From an uncultured Neisseria sp. (GTDB taxonomy: Bacteria; Pseudomonadota; Gammaproteobacteria; Burkholderiales; Neisseriaceae): a DNA stretch of 7,115 nucleotides. The stretch is from assembly GCA_947097615.1 (NCBI GenBank), contig CAMURX010000085.1, forward strand, positions 1-7,115, given 5' to 3'. Positions 1 through 5,602 of this stretch are shown here, in pieces. The translations under genes were made by a program, and so were the position numbers. Numbering within the stretch: position 1 is the first letter of the stretch; the number at the start of each line of letters is the position of its first letter. The notes under the pieces were generated by a model. It was not told the DNA's origin. It worked only from the letters and a program-made list of their open reading frames with translations, and did no database searches.

Positions 1-11
1 CAAACTCCGCT

Positions 12-23
12 TTCAGACGGCCT
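12..23 (-). repeat. DNA uptake sequence (AG-DUS), perfect 12-mer
   Basis: TTCAGACGGCCT on the plus strand. It lies just past the stop codon of the minus-strand exported-protein gene. It could be one arm of a terminator hairpin whose partner lies beyond the left edge of the window. Confidence 0.95.
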
Positions 24-29
24 GAGCAG

Positions 30-740
30 CTATTTTTTCAATTCTTTATCCAGCGCCTGCCGTTTGGCGGCGGGCAGTGTGGCGGCGTATTTGTCGACGA
101 TGCGGCGGATTTCGGGATACTGCGCCATATTGGAGGCCAGCGACCAGCGGGCGGCCTGGAAGGTAACGGCATTGAAAGCGTCGCCGCGCGTGCGGCGCTC
201 TTTTTTGGCAAACTTGTCGGTCATGCCGGCGTTGTCGGCAACATAGGCGGCGATTTCTTCAACATATTTCGCCTGGCCGGTCACATAAAACGACACCCAG
301 CGGTCGTCCAGCGAGGCGGGGGAAATCGGGGCGGCGGCCAGCTGCGCGGCGGAGGGGATGTTTGCGATGGATTGGCGCGCCTCTCCATTCAGTTTCAATT
401 GGGTGATGCAGCGGCCGCTGTCGGGCGTGTCCGCCAGTTTGAAAATTGGGGCGATTTTTTCGGCTTTATGGCGCTTTTGCAGGGCGGCGCACCATTTCAT
501 CGTCTGCTGCGGCTGCGTGGAGAGCGCACGCCCCGCCCAAACGGACAGGTTGCGGTGGGCTGAGGCTTTATTGTCGGTAATCGGGTCGGACAGAGCCTGA
601 TCGGTGAGCGCCAGGGCGCGTTTGAGCTGCGGGTCGGGTGTGCGGTGGTAAACGGTGATGTCCTGCGACCAGTCGCCTGCGGCGGCGACGGCAGGCACGG
701 CGGCAAGGGCAAGCATCAGGGCGTGGCGGATTTTGTTCAC
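30..740 (-). CDS. Exported protein of unknown function, 236 aa
   Basis: I do not recognise this family. The protein begins with a convincing Sec signal peptide: a basic start (Lys3, Arg5, His6), a hydrophobic stretch at about residues 7-19, and an Ala-rich cleavage region ending near Ala21, just before Gly22-Asp23-Trp24. The mature part is soluble-looking, rich in Ala, Lys and Arg, with no further membrane span, so a periplasmic location is inferred. It has only two cysteines, Cys84 and Cys111, which could form a disulfide. There is no lipobox cysteine. The start is GTG at 740, chosen because a GGAG Shine-Dalgarno (CTCC at 748-751 on the plus strand) lies 7 nt upstream. The first internal ATG (codon 9) would remove the basic residues of the signal peptide. 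The stop is TAG, with a DUS 6 bp beyond it. The gene is divergent from the yccS-like gene. That it is a real gene is likely; its function is unknown. Confidence 0.85.
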   Translation of the reverse strand: MNKIRHALMLALAAVPAVAAAGDWSQDITVYHRTPDPQLKRALALTDQALSDPITDNKASAHRNLSVWAGRALSTQPQQTMKWCAALQKRHKAEKIAPIFKLADTPDSGRCITQLKLNGEARQSIANIPSAAQLAAAPISPASLDDRWVSFYVTGQAKYVEEIAAYVADNAGMTDKFAKKERRTRGDAFNAVTFQAARWSLASNMAQYPEIRRIVDKYAATLPAAKRQALDKELKK

Positions 741-747
741 GTTGTCA

Positions 748-751
748 CTCC
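748..751 (-). promoter_or_regulatory. Ribosome binding site deciding the GTG start at 740
   Basis: Read on the minus strand this is GGAG, 7 nt before GTG. It is the main support for the GTG start over the ATG eight codons downstream. Confidence 0.7.
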
Positions 752-769
752 GGTGGGTTGGGGAGCGGG

Positions 770-775
770 ATTATG
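770..775 (-). promoter_or_regulatory. Candidate -10 box for the exported-protein gene
   Basis: On the minus strand this reads CATAAT (5 of 6 to the sigma-70 consensus) and is followed by CCCGCTCC, resembling the other promoters in this window. No good -35 box is visible at 16-18 bp. The position about 30 bp before the GTG start is plausible. Confidence 0.4.
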
Positions 776-814
776 ACACCGAAAGAGGCCGCCTAAAAGC
801 GCGTTTTCCGCCGT

Positions 815-826
815 TTCAGACGGCCT
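815..826 (-). repeat. DNA uptake sequence (AG-DUS), perfect 12-mer
   Basis: TTCAGACGGCCT on the plus strand, the first of a tandem same-orientation pair in the divergent intergenic region. A two-mismatch inverted relic (AGGCCGCCTAAA, 786-797) lies to its left. Confidence 0.95.
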
Positions 827-836
827 CAAACCTGCT

Positions 837-848
837 TTCAGACGGCCT
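837..848 (-). repeat. DNA uptake sequence (AG-DUS), perfect 12-mer
   Basis: Second of the tandem pair, exactly 22 bp after the first. It overlaps the place where the -35 element of the yccS-like promoter should lie. Confidence 0.95.
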
Positions 849-857
849 GATGCGGTG

Positions 858-863
858 TACAAT
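858..863 (+). promoter_or_regulatory. Candidate -10 box of the yccS-like gene
   Basis: TACAAT (5 of 6), followed by CGCGCCCGC, about 33 bp before the ATG. The -35 region falls in the DUS at 837-848 and matches the consensus poorly (CTTTCA at 835-840, 17-bp spacer, 3 of 6). The initiation point would be near 870, giving a short leader. Confidence 0.5.
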
Positions 864-895
864 CGCGCCCGCACCAACCCCGCCAAAACACCGCC

Positions 896-3109
896 ATGAA
901 ATTCAAAACCCCGCCCGTCAGCGGCAAATTCATCGCCACCCTGCCGCCGCTTTTATCTGTCGGCATCATCGCCCTGCTGGTCTACCGCTTCCATTTGGAA
1001 AAACTCGCTATCCCGCTGGTGTTGGGCGTGATTGCGGGCGGGCTGGTGGATTTGGACAACGCCCTCTCAGGCCGTCTGAAAAACACCGCCGTATCGCTGG
1101 CGGCCTTTGCCGCCTCTTCGCTGTCGGTGCAGGCATCGCTGGGCAACACCGCGCTGTTTCTGCCCGTGATGGCGCTTTTGGCCTTTGTCTTCACCATGAT
1201 AGGCGCCGTCGGCCTGCGCTACCGCACCATCGCCTTCGGCACGCTGGCCGTGGCCGTGTACACCACGCTCACCTACAACCCCGACAGCGCCTCGGCCTGG
1301 TATCTCAACCCGCTGATGATTCTCTGCGGCGCGGGGCTTTACAGCCTCATCACCCTCGGCCTGCACATCCTGCTGCCGCACCGCCCCGTGCAGGAGAGCG
1401 TCGCCAACGCCTACGCCGCGCTGGGCGGCTACCTCGATGCCAAAGCCTGCTTCTTCGACCCCGACGAAGCCGACGGCATCGAAGAGCGGCAAATCGCCCT
1501 GGCCATGAAAAACAACCAGGTCATCCATCATTTCAACCTCTGCCGCAGCGCCCTCTTCTACCGCATGCGCGGCCAGCACCGCCACCCGCGCACCACCCGC
1601 ATGCTGCGCTACTACTTCGCCGCCCAAGACATCCACGAACGCGCCAGTTCCAGCCACATCAGCTACCGCCAAATGGCCGACAAACTGAAAAACAGCGACC
1701 TGATTTTCCGCTTCCTGCGCCTGATGGAACTGCAAGGCCAAGCCTGCCGCGACATCGCCGACAGCCTGCGCGAAGGCCGCACCTACACCCCCGACCCCCG
1801 CCTCGCCCGCGCCGGCAAAGGGCTCAAACAGTCTGCCGCCCACTACGCCGCCGAACACCCCACCGCGCCCGAAATGCCCCTGCTGCAACGTTTGGCCGAC
1901 AACCTGCAAAACATCAACTACCAGCTTGCCAACCTCGACAGCGGCCTGCCCGAAGCCGCCGCCGGCGACCTGCGCATCGCCCACCACGACTCGGCCAAAC
2001 TCAAAGACGCCGCCAAAAGCATCCTCTCCCAGCTCAACACCCGCTCCGCCACCTTCCGCCACGCCGTACGCATGGCGCTGATAGTCGTCGTGTGCGGCCT
2101 TATCGTCGAAATGCTCGACCTCAACTTCGGCTACTGGATACTGCTCACCGCCGTTTTCGTCTGCCAGCCCAACCACTCCGCCACCCAAAGCCGTCTGAAA
2201 CAACGTATCACCGGCACCCTCGGCGGCGTGCTCGTCGGCTCCCTACTGCCCTACTTCACCCAGTCGCTCGAAGCCAAGCTGATGGTTATGACCGCAGGTG
2301 TCACCCTTTTCTTCCTCTTCCGCGTCAACAAATACAGCTACTCCACCTTCTTCATCACCATCCAGGCACTCATCAGCTTCTCCATCGCCGGTTACGACAT
2401 CACCCAAGCCCTGCCCATGCGCATGGCCGACACCGTTATCGGCTGCCTGCTCGCCTGGGCAGCCGTCTCCTACCTCTGGCCCGACTGGCACTACCTGCAA
2501 CTGGGCAAAACCGGCGCCGCCGCCTTTGCCGCCGACGCCGCCTACCTGCGCGGCGTGCTCCAACGCCTCGAACACGGCGGCGGCGAAGACGTAGACTACC
2601 GCGCCGCCCGCCGCCGCAGCCACGAATGCGCCGCCGCCCTGTCCAGCACCCTGTCCGACATGTCGGGCGAGCCGGAAAAATACGGCAGCCGCCTGCAAGA
2701 CGGCTTCCGCCTGCTCAAAATCAACTACTCCCTCATCGGCTACATCTCCGCCTTGGGCGCCTACCGCGACACCCTGCGCCGCGACCCCGAACACCAACCC
2801 TTCCTGCAACGCTACTTTCCCGCCGCCGCCCAAGTCTGCACCCTGATGGAAGACATGCCTGAACTACCCGAAGACGCCTTCCGCCAACGCCTCGCCGACA
2901 TCCGCGCCGCCATCAAAGACCTGCGCCCGCAGGACGGCGGCGAACAAAGCAGCATCCTTTGGCAGCAGCTCGCCGCCACCGCCGACCTCCTCGAACCCGC
3001 CTACCCCACCCTTAACGGCCAAACCCAAACCGCCCCCGACGCGGCAAACAGCGGCGGCAGCGGCGGACAAAGCGCCGTTCGGACGGCCGCAACGGCAGAG
3101 GCCGTCTGA
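896..3109 (+). CDS. yccS: YccS-type integral membrane protein (FUSC superfamily), 737 aa
   Basis: It closely resembles E. coli YccS as I remember it (717 aa, YccS/YhfK family). Shared blocks are YYF-x-AQDIHERASSSHI at 239-255, FRHAVRM at 387-393, GYWILLT at 412-418, CQPN...AT..RLK.RI from 423, AWAAVSY.WPDW at 520-531 and YISALGA at 616-622. The layout is an N-terminal hydrophobic bundle (about residues 13-160), a cytoplasmic helical region (about 165-380), a second bundle (about 387-528), then a soluble C-terminal domain. This is the FUSC double-bundle pattern of the inner membrane. The substrate is unknown; related FUSC proteins such as AaeB are linked to export of aromatic acids. The tail (about 705-737) is low-complexity (Gln, Thr, Ala, Gly, Ser) and ends in Ala-Glu-Ala-Val written by a DUS that also supplies the TGA stop. 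No clear Shine-Dalgarno precedes the ATG. A perfect DUS (1069-1080) and a one-mismatch DUS (2188-2199) lie inside the gene. Family assignment is firm, function is not. Confidence 0.93.
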   Translation: MKFKTPPVSGKFIATLPPLLSVGIIALLVYRFHLEKLAIPLVLGVIAGGLVDLDNALSGRLKNTAVSLAAFAASSLSVQASLGNTALFLPVMALLAFVFTMIGAVGLRYRTIAFGTLAVAVYTTLTYNPDSASAWYLNPLMILCGAGLYSLITLGLHILLPHRPVQESVANAYAALGGYLDAKACFFDPDEADGIEERQIALAMKNNQVIHHFNLCRSALFYRMRGQHRHPRTTRMLRYYFAAQDIHERASSSHISYRQMADKLKNSDLIFRFLRLMELQGQACRDIADSLREGRTYTPDPRLARAGKGLKQSAAHYAAEHPTAPEMPLLQRLADNLQNINYQLANLDSGLPEAAAGDLRIAHHDSAKLKDAAKSILSQLNTRSATFRHAVRMALIVVVCGLIVEMLDLNFGYWILLTAVFVCQPNHSATQSRLKQRITGTLGGVLVGSLLPYFTQSLEAKLMVMTAGVTLFFLFRVNKYSYSTFFITIQALISFSIAGYDITQALPMRMADTVIGCLLAWAAVSYLWPDWHYLQLGKTGAAAFAADAAYLRGVLQRLEHGGGEDVDYRAARRRSHECAAALSSTLSDMSGEPEKYGSRLQDGFRLLKINYSLIGYISALGAYRDTLRRDPEHQPFLQRYFPAAAQVCTLMEDMPELPEDAFRQRLADIRAAIKDLRPQDGGEQSSILWQQLAATADLLEPAYPTLNGQTQTAPDAANSGGSGGQSAVRTAATAEAV
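1069..1080 (+). repeat. Intragenic AG-DUS, perfect 12-mer
   Basis: AGGCCGTCTGAA inside the yccS-like gene, read as part of Ser58-Gly59-Arg60-Leu61-Lys62. E. coli YccS has a similar Gly-Arg-Leu-Arg at the corresponding place. Confidence 0.95.
2188..2199 (+). repeat. Intragenic DUS, 11 of 12 (AAGCCGTCTGAA)
   Basis: The inner 10-mer GCCGTCTGAA is perfect. It encodes Ser432-Arg433-Leu434-Lys435 in a well-conserved block of the YccS family. Confidence 0.85.
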
Positions 3110-3110
3110 A
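3099..3110 (+). repeat. AG-DUS spanning the stop codon of the yccS-like gene
   Basis: Perfect 12-mer; its TGA (3107-3109) is the stop codon. It can pair with 3158-3169 and, imperfectly, with the relic TTCGGACGGCC at 3078-3088. Confidence 0.95.
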
Positions 3111-3117
3111 AGCCGAA

Positions 3118-3129
3118 AGGCCGTCTGAA
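3118..3129 (+). repeat. AG-DUS nested in the loop of a larger inverted repeat
   Basis: Perfect 12-mer, 19 bp after the previous one and in the same orientation. It competes for the same partner arm at 3158-3169. Confidence 0.95.
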
Positions 3130-3157
3130 AAACAGTTTCCGCTTACGGACATCGGTT

Positions 3158-3169
3158 TTCAGACGGCCT
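3158..3169 (-). repeat. AG-DUS, inverted arm of the yccS-recN hairpin
   Basis: TTCAGACGGCCT on the plus strand. It is complementary to both DUS at 3099-3110 and 3118-3129. Confidence 0.95.
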
Positions 3170-3267
3170 CAGGTTTCAAAAACGACATTCCTGCGTTTAT
3201 GCCCCGCCCCGAAGGCTTACGGCGGAAGCGGCCTGCCGCGCGGCCAAGCCGCAGACACAGCGCCGCG

Positions 3268-3297
3268 CAGACATCCCAATCCGTTCCACTATATAAT
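3268..3297 (+). promoter_or_regulatory. Candidate sigma-70 promoter of recN
   Basis: TATAAT at 3292-3297 is a perfect -10. CAGACA at 3268-3273 (4 of 6) with an 18-bp spacer is a possible -35. Transcription would start near 3304, beside the DUS at 3306-3317. I see no CTGT-N8-ACAG LexA-type box here, unlike the SOS-regulated recN of E. coli; Neisseria is known to lack a LexA SOS system. Confidence 0.65.
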
Positions 3298-3305
3298 CGC
3301 CGCCT

Positions 3306-3317
3306 TTCAGACGGCCT
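3306..3317 (-). repeat. AG-DUS in the recN leader
   Basis: TTCAGACGGCCT on the plus strand. It lies between the predicted transcription start and the recN Shine-Dalgarno (AAAAGGA, 3322-3328), so it would be transcribed into the 5' untranslated region. Confidence 0.95.
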
Positions 3318-3333
3318 CCCGAAAAGGACACCC

Positions 3334-5022
3334 ATGCTGCTGGCGCTCTCCCTCAACGACTTCGTTATCGTCGACAGTCTCGACCTCCAATTCCAACCCG
3401 GCTTCACCGTGCTCACCGGCGAAACCGGCGCGGGCAAATCCATCACTCTCGACGCCGTCGGCCTGCTGCTGGGCGACAAGGCCGACTACGCCCAAGTGCG
3501 CGGCGGCGCGAAAGAAGCCCGCCTCTCCGCCCTGTTCGACCTCTCCGCAATGCCCGAGCTGCAAAACGAATTGCGCGAACAGGGCTTTTTGGCCGACGAT
3601 GCCGACGAACTGTCCGTGCGCCGCATCATCGACGCCAAAGGCAAAAGCCGCAGCTACCTTAACGGCCAGGCCGCTACCCTCGCCCAACTCAAAAGCATCG
3701 GCAGCCGCCTGATCGACATCCACGGCCAAAACGCCCACCAGTCGCTCAACCGCGAAGCCGCCCAGCGCGAACTGCTCGACGCCTTCGCCGGCTGCCTGCC
3801 GCTGGCGCAGGAAGTCGCCGCCGCCTACCGCGCCCGCCAGTCAGCGCTTGCCGCGCTCAAAGCCGCCGAAGAACAGGCCGAGCAGCTGCAAATCGAACGC
3901 GAACGCCTCGAATGGCAGCAGGGCGAACTCTCACGCCTCGCCCCCGCCCCCGGCGAATGGGAAAGCCTCAGCCAAAGCCACGACAGCCTCGCCCACGCCG
4001 CCGAGCTGGTGCAGACGGCGCGCGAAGTGGAAGACATCATCGACGGCGAACGCGGCCTGCAATACTACGTCTACCGTTGTCAGAAAAACCTCGAAAGCCT
4101 CAGCGGCATCGAACCGCGCTTTGCCGAAGCCCTCGAACTGCTCGCCAGCGTCGAAGCCGAACTGGGCGAAGCCGCCGCCGCCGTGCGCGGTGTCGCCTCG
4201 CGCACCGAACTCGACCCCGCCGAACTGGCCGCGCAGGAAGAGCGCATGGGCGAACTCATGTCCATGGCGCGCAAATACCGCATCGAGCCGCAGGAGCTGC
4301 CCGCCAAGCTCGAAGAAACCGAAGCCGCCCTGCAACGCCTCGAAGCTGCCGCCGACACCCAAGCCCTCGAAGCCGCCGCCCGCGAACGCGACCGCGAATA
4401 TGCCGAAGTGGCCGAGCGCCTGTCTGCCGAACGCCGCGCCGCCGCCCTGCGCCTGGCTGAAGAAGTCACCGAAAATATGCAGCATCTGGCGATGAAAGGC
4501 GCGCAGTTTGCCATCGAACTCGTGCCCGCCTCCCCCACCGCCCACGGCCTCGAACACATCCAATACCAAGTGTCCGCCAACAAAGGCAGCCCGCTGCGGC
4601 CGCTGAACAAAGTGGCATCGGGCGGCGAACTCGCCCGCATCAGCCTGTCGCTGCAAGTGGCTGCAGGCCGCCACACCCGTATCCCCACCCTGATTTTCGA
4701 CGAAGTGGACACCGGCATCGGCGGCGGCGTTGCCGAAACCGTCGGCCGCGCCCTGCGCCGCCTCGGCACCGCGCACCAAGTGCTGGCCGTCACCCACCTG
4801 CCGCAGGTGGCCGCCTGCGGCGAACACCACTGGCAGGTCAGCAAAAACAGCGACGGCGAACAAACCGTCAGCAGCATCCGCGTACTCGACGAAGCAGGAC
4901 GCACCGGCGAAATCGCCCGCATGCTCGGCGGCGAAACCATCACCGCCACCACCCTCAGTCACGCCGCCGAAATGCTCGCCAACGCCGCAGAGCGGCCGCA
5001 TTCGGACACAGAGGCCGTCTGA
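3334..5022 (+). CDS. recN: DNA repair protein RecN, 562 aa
   Basis: RecN is an SMC-like ATPase that acts at DNA double-strand breaks in recombinational repair in the cytoplasm. Visible hallmarks in order: Walker A GETGAGKS at 29-36; the RecN-type DIHGQNAHQSL from 128; a long Glu/Ala/Leu/Arg-rich coiled-coil region at roughly 150-370; the ABC signature SGGE at 429-432; Walker B LIFDE at 453-457 followed by DTGIGG; and the H-loop THLPQVA with His488. The length matches bacterial RecN (about 550-560 aa). The ATG at 3334 is chosen because AAAAGGA precedes it by 5 nt and the product then begins with the expected short strand before the Walker A. The reading frame stays open back to an ATG at 3199, but that 45-residue extension is Arg/Pro-rich and runs across the promoter. 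The last four residues, Thr-Glu-Ala-Val, end in a DUS that supplies the TGA stop. Six DUS lie close to or in this gene. Confidence 0.97.
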   Translation: MLLALSLNDFVIVDSLDLQFQPGFTVLTGETGAGKSITLDAVGLLLGDKADYAQVRGGAKEARLSALFDLSAMPELQNELREQGFLADDADELSVRRIIDAKGKSRSYLNGQAATLAQLKSIGSRLIDIHGQNAHQSLNREAAQRELLDAFAGCLPLAQEVAAAYRARQSALAALKAAEEQAEQLQIERERLEWQQGELSRLAPAPGEWESLSQSHDSLAHAAELVQTAREVEDIIDGERGLQYYVYRCQKNLESLSGIEPRFAEALELLASVEAELGEAAAAVRGVASRTELDPAELAAQEERMGELMSMARKYRIEPQELPAKLEETEAALQRLEAAADTQALEAAARERDREYAEVAERLSAERRAAALRLAEEVTENMQHLAMKGAQFAIELVPASPTAHGLEHIQYQVSANKGSPLRPLNKVASGGELARISLSLQVAAGRHTRIPTLIFDEVDTGIGGGVAETVGRALRRLGTAHQVLAVTHLPQVAACGEHHWQVSKNSDGEQTVSSIRVLDEAGRTGEIARMLGGETITATTLSHAAEMLANAAERPHSDTEAV

Positions 5023-5023
5023 A
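5012..5023 (+). repeat. AG-DUS spanning the recN stop codon
   Basis: Perfect 12-mer; TGA at 5020-5022 is the stop. It pairs with the inverted DUS at 5050-5061. Confidence 0.95.
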
Positions 5024-5049
5024 AAAATCCGGCCGCCCGCGCCAAACCG

Positions 5050-5061
5050 TTCAGACGGCCT
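5050..5061 (-). repeat. AG-DUS, inverted arm of the recN hairpin
   Basis: TTCAGACGGCCT on the plus strand, the reverse complement of the DUS at 5012-5023. Confidence 0.95.
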
Positions 5062-5075
5062 TGTTGCAAAAGCGC

Positions 5076-5104
5076 TTAACCAAAACACACCTTTGGGCTA
5101 CAAT
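5076..5104 (+). promoter_or_regulatory. Candidate sigma-70 promoter of proQ
   Basis: TTAACC (5076-5081, 4 of 6), a 17-bp spacer, then TACAAT (5099-5104, 5 of 6), followed by GCCGCCCG. The leader would be about 40 nt. An 8-bp palindrome AAGCGCTT (5070-5077) overlaps the edge of the -35; whether it is an operator cannot be told. Confidence 0.6.
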
Positions 5105-5149
5105 GCCGCCCGTTTTTCGATCTGCCGCTTATTTTAGGAATACAAAAAC

Positions 5150-5602
5150 ATGACACACGAAACCGCTTTGGGCGCGGCACTCCGTTCCGCCGTGCAGACC
5201 ATGAGCAAAAAGAAACAGACCGACATGATCGCCGGCCACATCTACGGCAAATACGCAGTCTTCAAACACTTCAAACCCCTCGCACTGGGCATAGACCAAG
5301 ACCTCGTCGCCGCCATGCCGCAATACGACCCCGCCCTCATCATGCGCGCGCTGGCCAACCACTGCCGCCGCCCGCGCTACCTCAAATCGCTGGCGCGCGG
5401 CGGCAAACGCTTCGACTTGAACAACCGCGCCAAAGGCGAAGTGAGCGCCGAAGAACAGACCGTTGCCGCGCAAAACCCGATGGTGAAAGAAGCGCTTGAA
5501 AAACAGGCGCAGCGCCAGGCCGAACGCGAAGCGCAGGCCGCCGCAGAACCGGCCGCCCAAACCCCGGCCGCAGAAGCAGTACAGGAAGCCGCCGCAGAAT
5601 AA
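5150..5602 (+). CDS. proQ: ProQ/FinO-domain RNA chaperone, 150 aa
   Basis: This is a minimal FinO-domain protein like meningococcal ProQ (NMB1681), a global RNA-binding protein that favours structured RNAs and generally stabilises them. The FinO domain spans roughly residues 10-105. Recognisable family features are the FKPLALGID block at 41-49, the helix RALANHC at 66-72, and the basic stretch from Arg73 through KRFDLNNRAKGEVS (86-99). Many Lys and Arg (Lys20-22, Arg73, Arg74, Arg76, Lys79, Arg83, Lys86, Arg87) fit RNA binding. The tail from about 110 is a charged Gln/Glu/Lys helix that becomes Ala/Glu/Pro-rich and is probably disordered. It lacks the long linker and second domain of E. coli ProQ (232 aa). 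The start ATG has AGGAA at 5136-5140, 9 nt upstream. It appears to be its own transcription unit, between its promoter and a strong inverted-DUS terminator. The annotation 'activator of ProP' is inherited from E. coli; the RNA role is the better description. Confidence 0.93.
   Translation: MTHETALGAALRSAVQTMSKKKQTDMIAGHIYGKYAVFKHFKPLALGIDQDLVAAMPQYDPALIMRALANHCRRPRYLKSLARGGKRFDLNNRAKGEVSAEEQTVAAQNPMVKEALEKQAQRQAEREAQAAAEPAAQTPAAEAVQEAAAE

Larger units (their letters stand above)
3098..3170 (+). terminator. Inverted DUS hairpin at the 3' end of the yccS-like gene
   Basis: 3098-3116 and 3152-3170 form a 19-bp inverted repeat that is perfect as RNA except for one G-U pair, with a 35-nt loop holding another DUS. 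The alternative stem is 3118-3131 with 3156-3169 (14 bp, 24-nt loop). No T-run follows the right arm, so this is at best a weak intrinsic terminator or an RNA-stabilising 3' hairpin. Confidence 0.55.
5012..5061 (+). terminator. Inverted DUS hairpin at the recN 3' end
   Basis: A 12-bp perfect stem (5012-5023 with 5050-5061) encloses a 26-nt loop. It is followed by TTGTTG rather than a clean T-run, so termination may be partial. The left arm begins before the stop codon, so ribosomes finishing recN would compete with the fold. Confidence 0.5.

Noticed and set aside
2415..2426. A perfect 12-bp palindrome CCATGCGCATGG
   Set aside because: It lies within conserved coding sequence (Pro-Met-Arg-Met-Ala), stands alone, and is most easily a chance result of the codons.
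655..2862. A 735-codon open frame on the plus strand overlapping the yccS-like gene
   Set aside because: Its product is Arg/Pro/His-rich with no domain; it is the alternative-frame shadow of a C-ending codon bias, while the other frame gives a clear YccS protein.
3170..3267. Possible small gene or RNA in the GC-rich part of the yccS-recN gap
   Set aside because: No start with a ribosome binding site, no coding signal, and only short GC stems of the kind common in this composition; the region is otherwise explained as upstream of the recN promoter.
3199..3333. A 45-residue N-terminal extension of RecN from an upstream ATG
   Set aside because: It would cover the TATAAT promoter and a DUS, is Arg/Pro-rich, and is absent from the RecN family; the ATG at 3334 has a good Shine-Dalgarno.
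4012..4021. A partial DUS (CAGACGGC) inside recN
   Set aside because: It keeps only 8 bases of the core and lacks the flanking TT and CT; expected by chance in such a sequence.
3931..5088. A 385-codon open frame antisense to recN (and a similar 378-codon one at 1067-2203)
   Set aside because: Gly/Val/Phe/Glu-rich low-complexity translations typical of antisense to GC-rich genes; no start signals or motifs, and the sense frames are well-supported genes.
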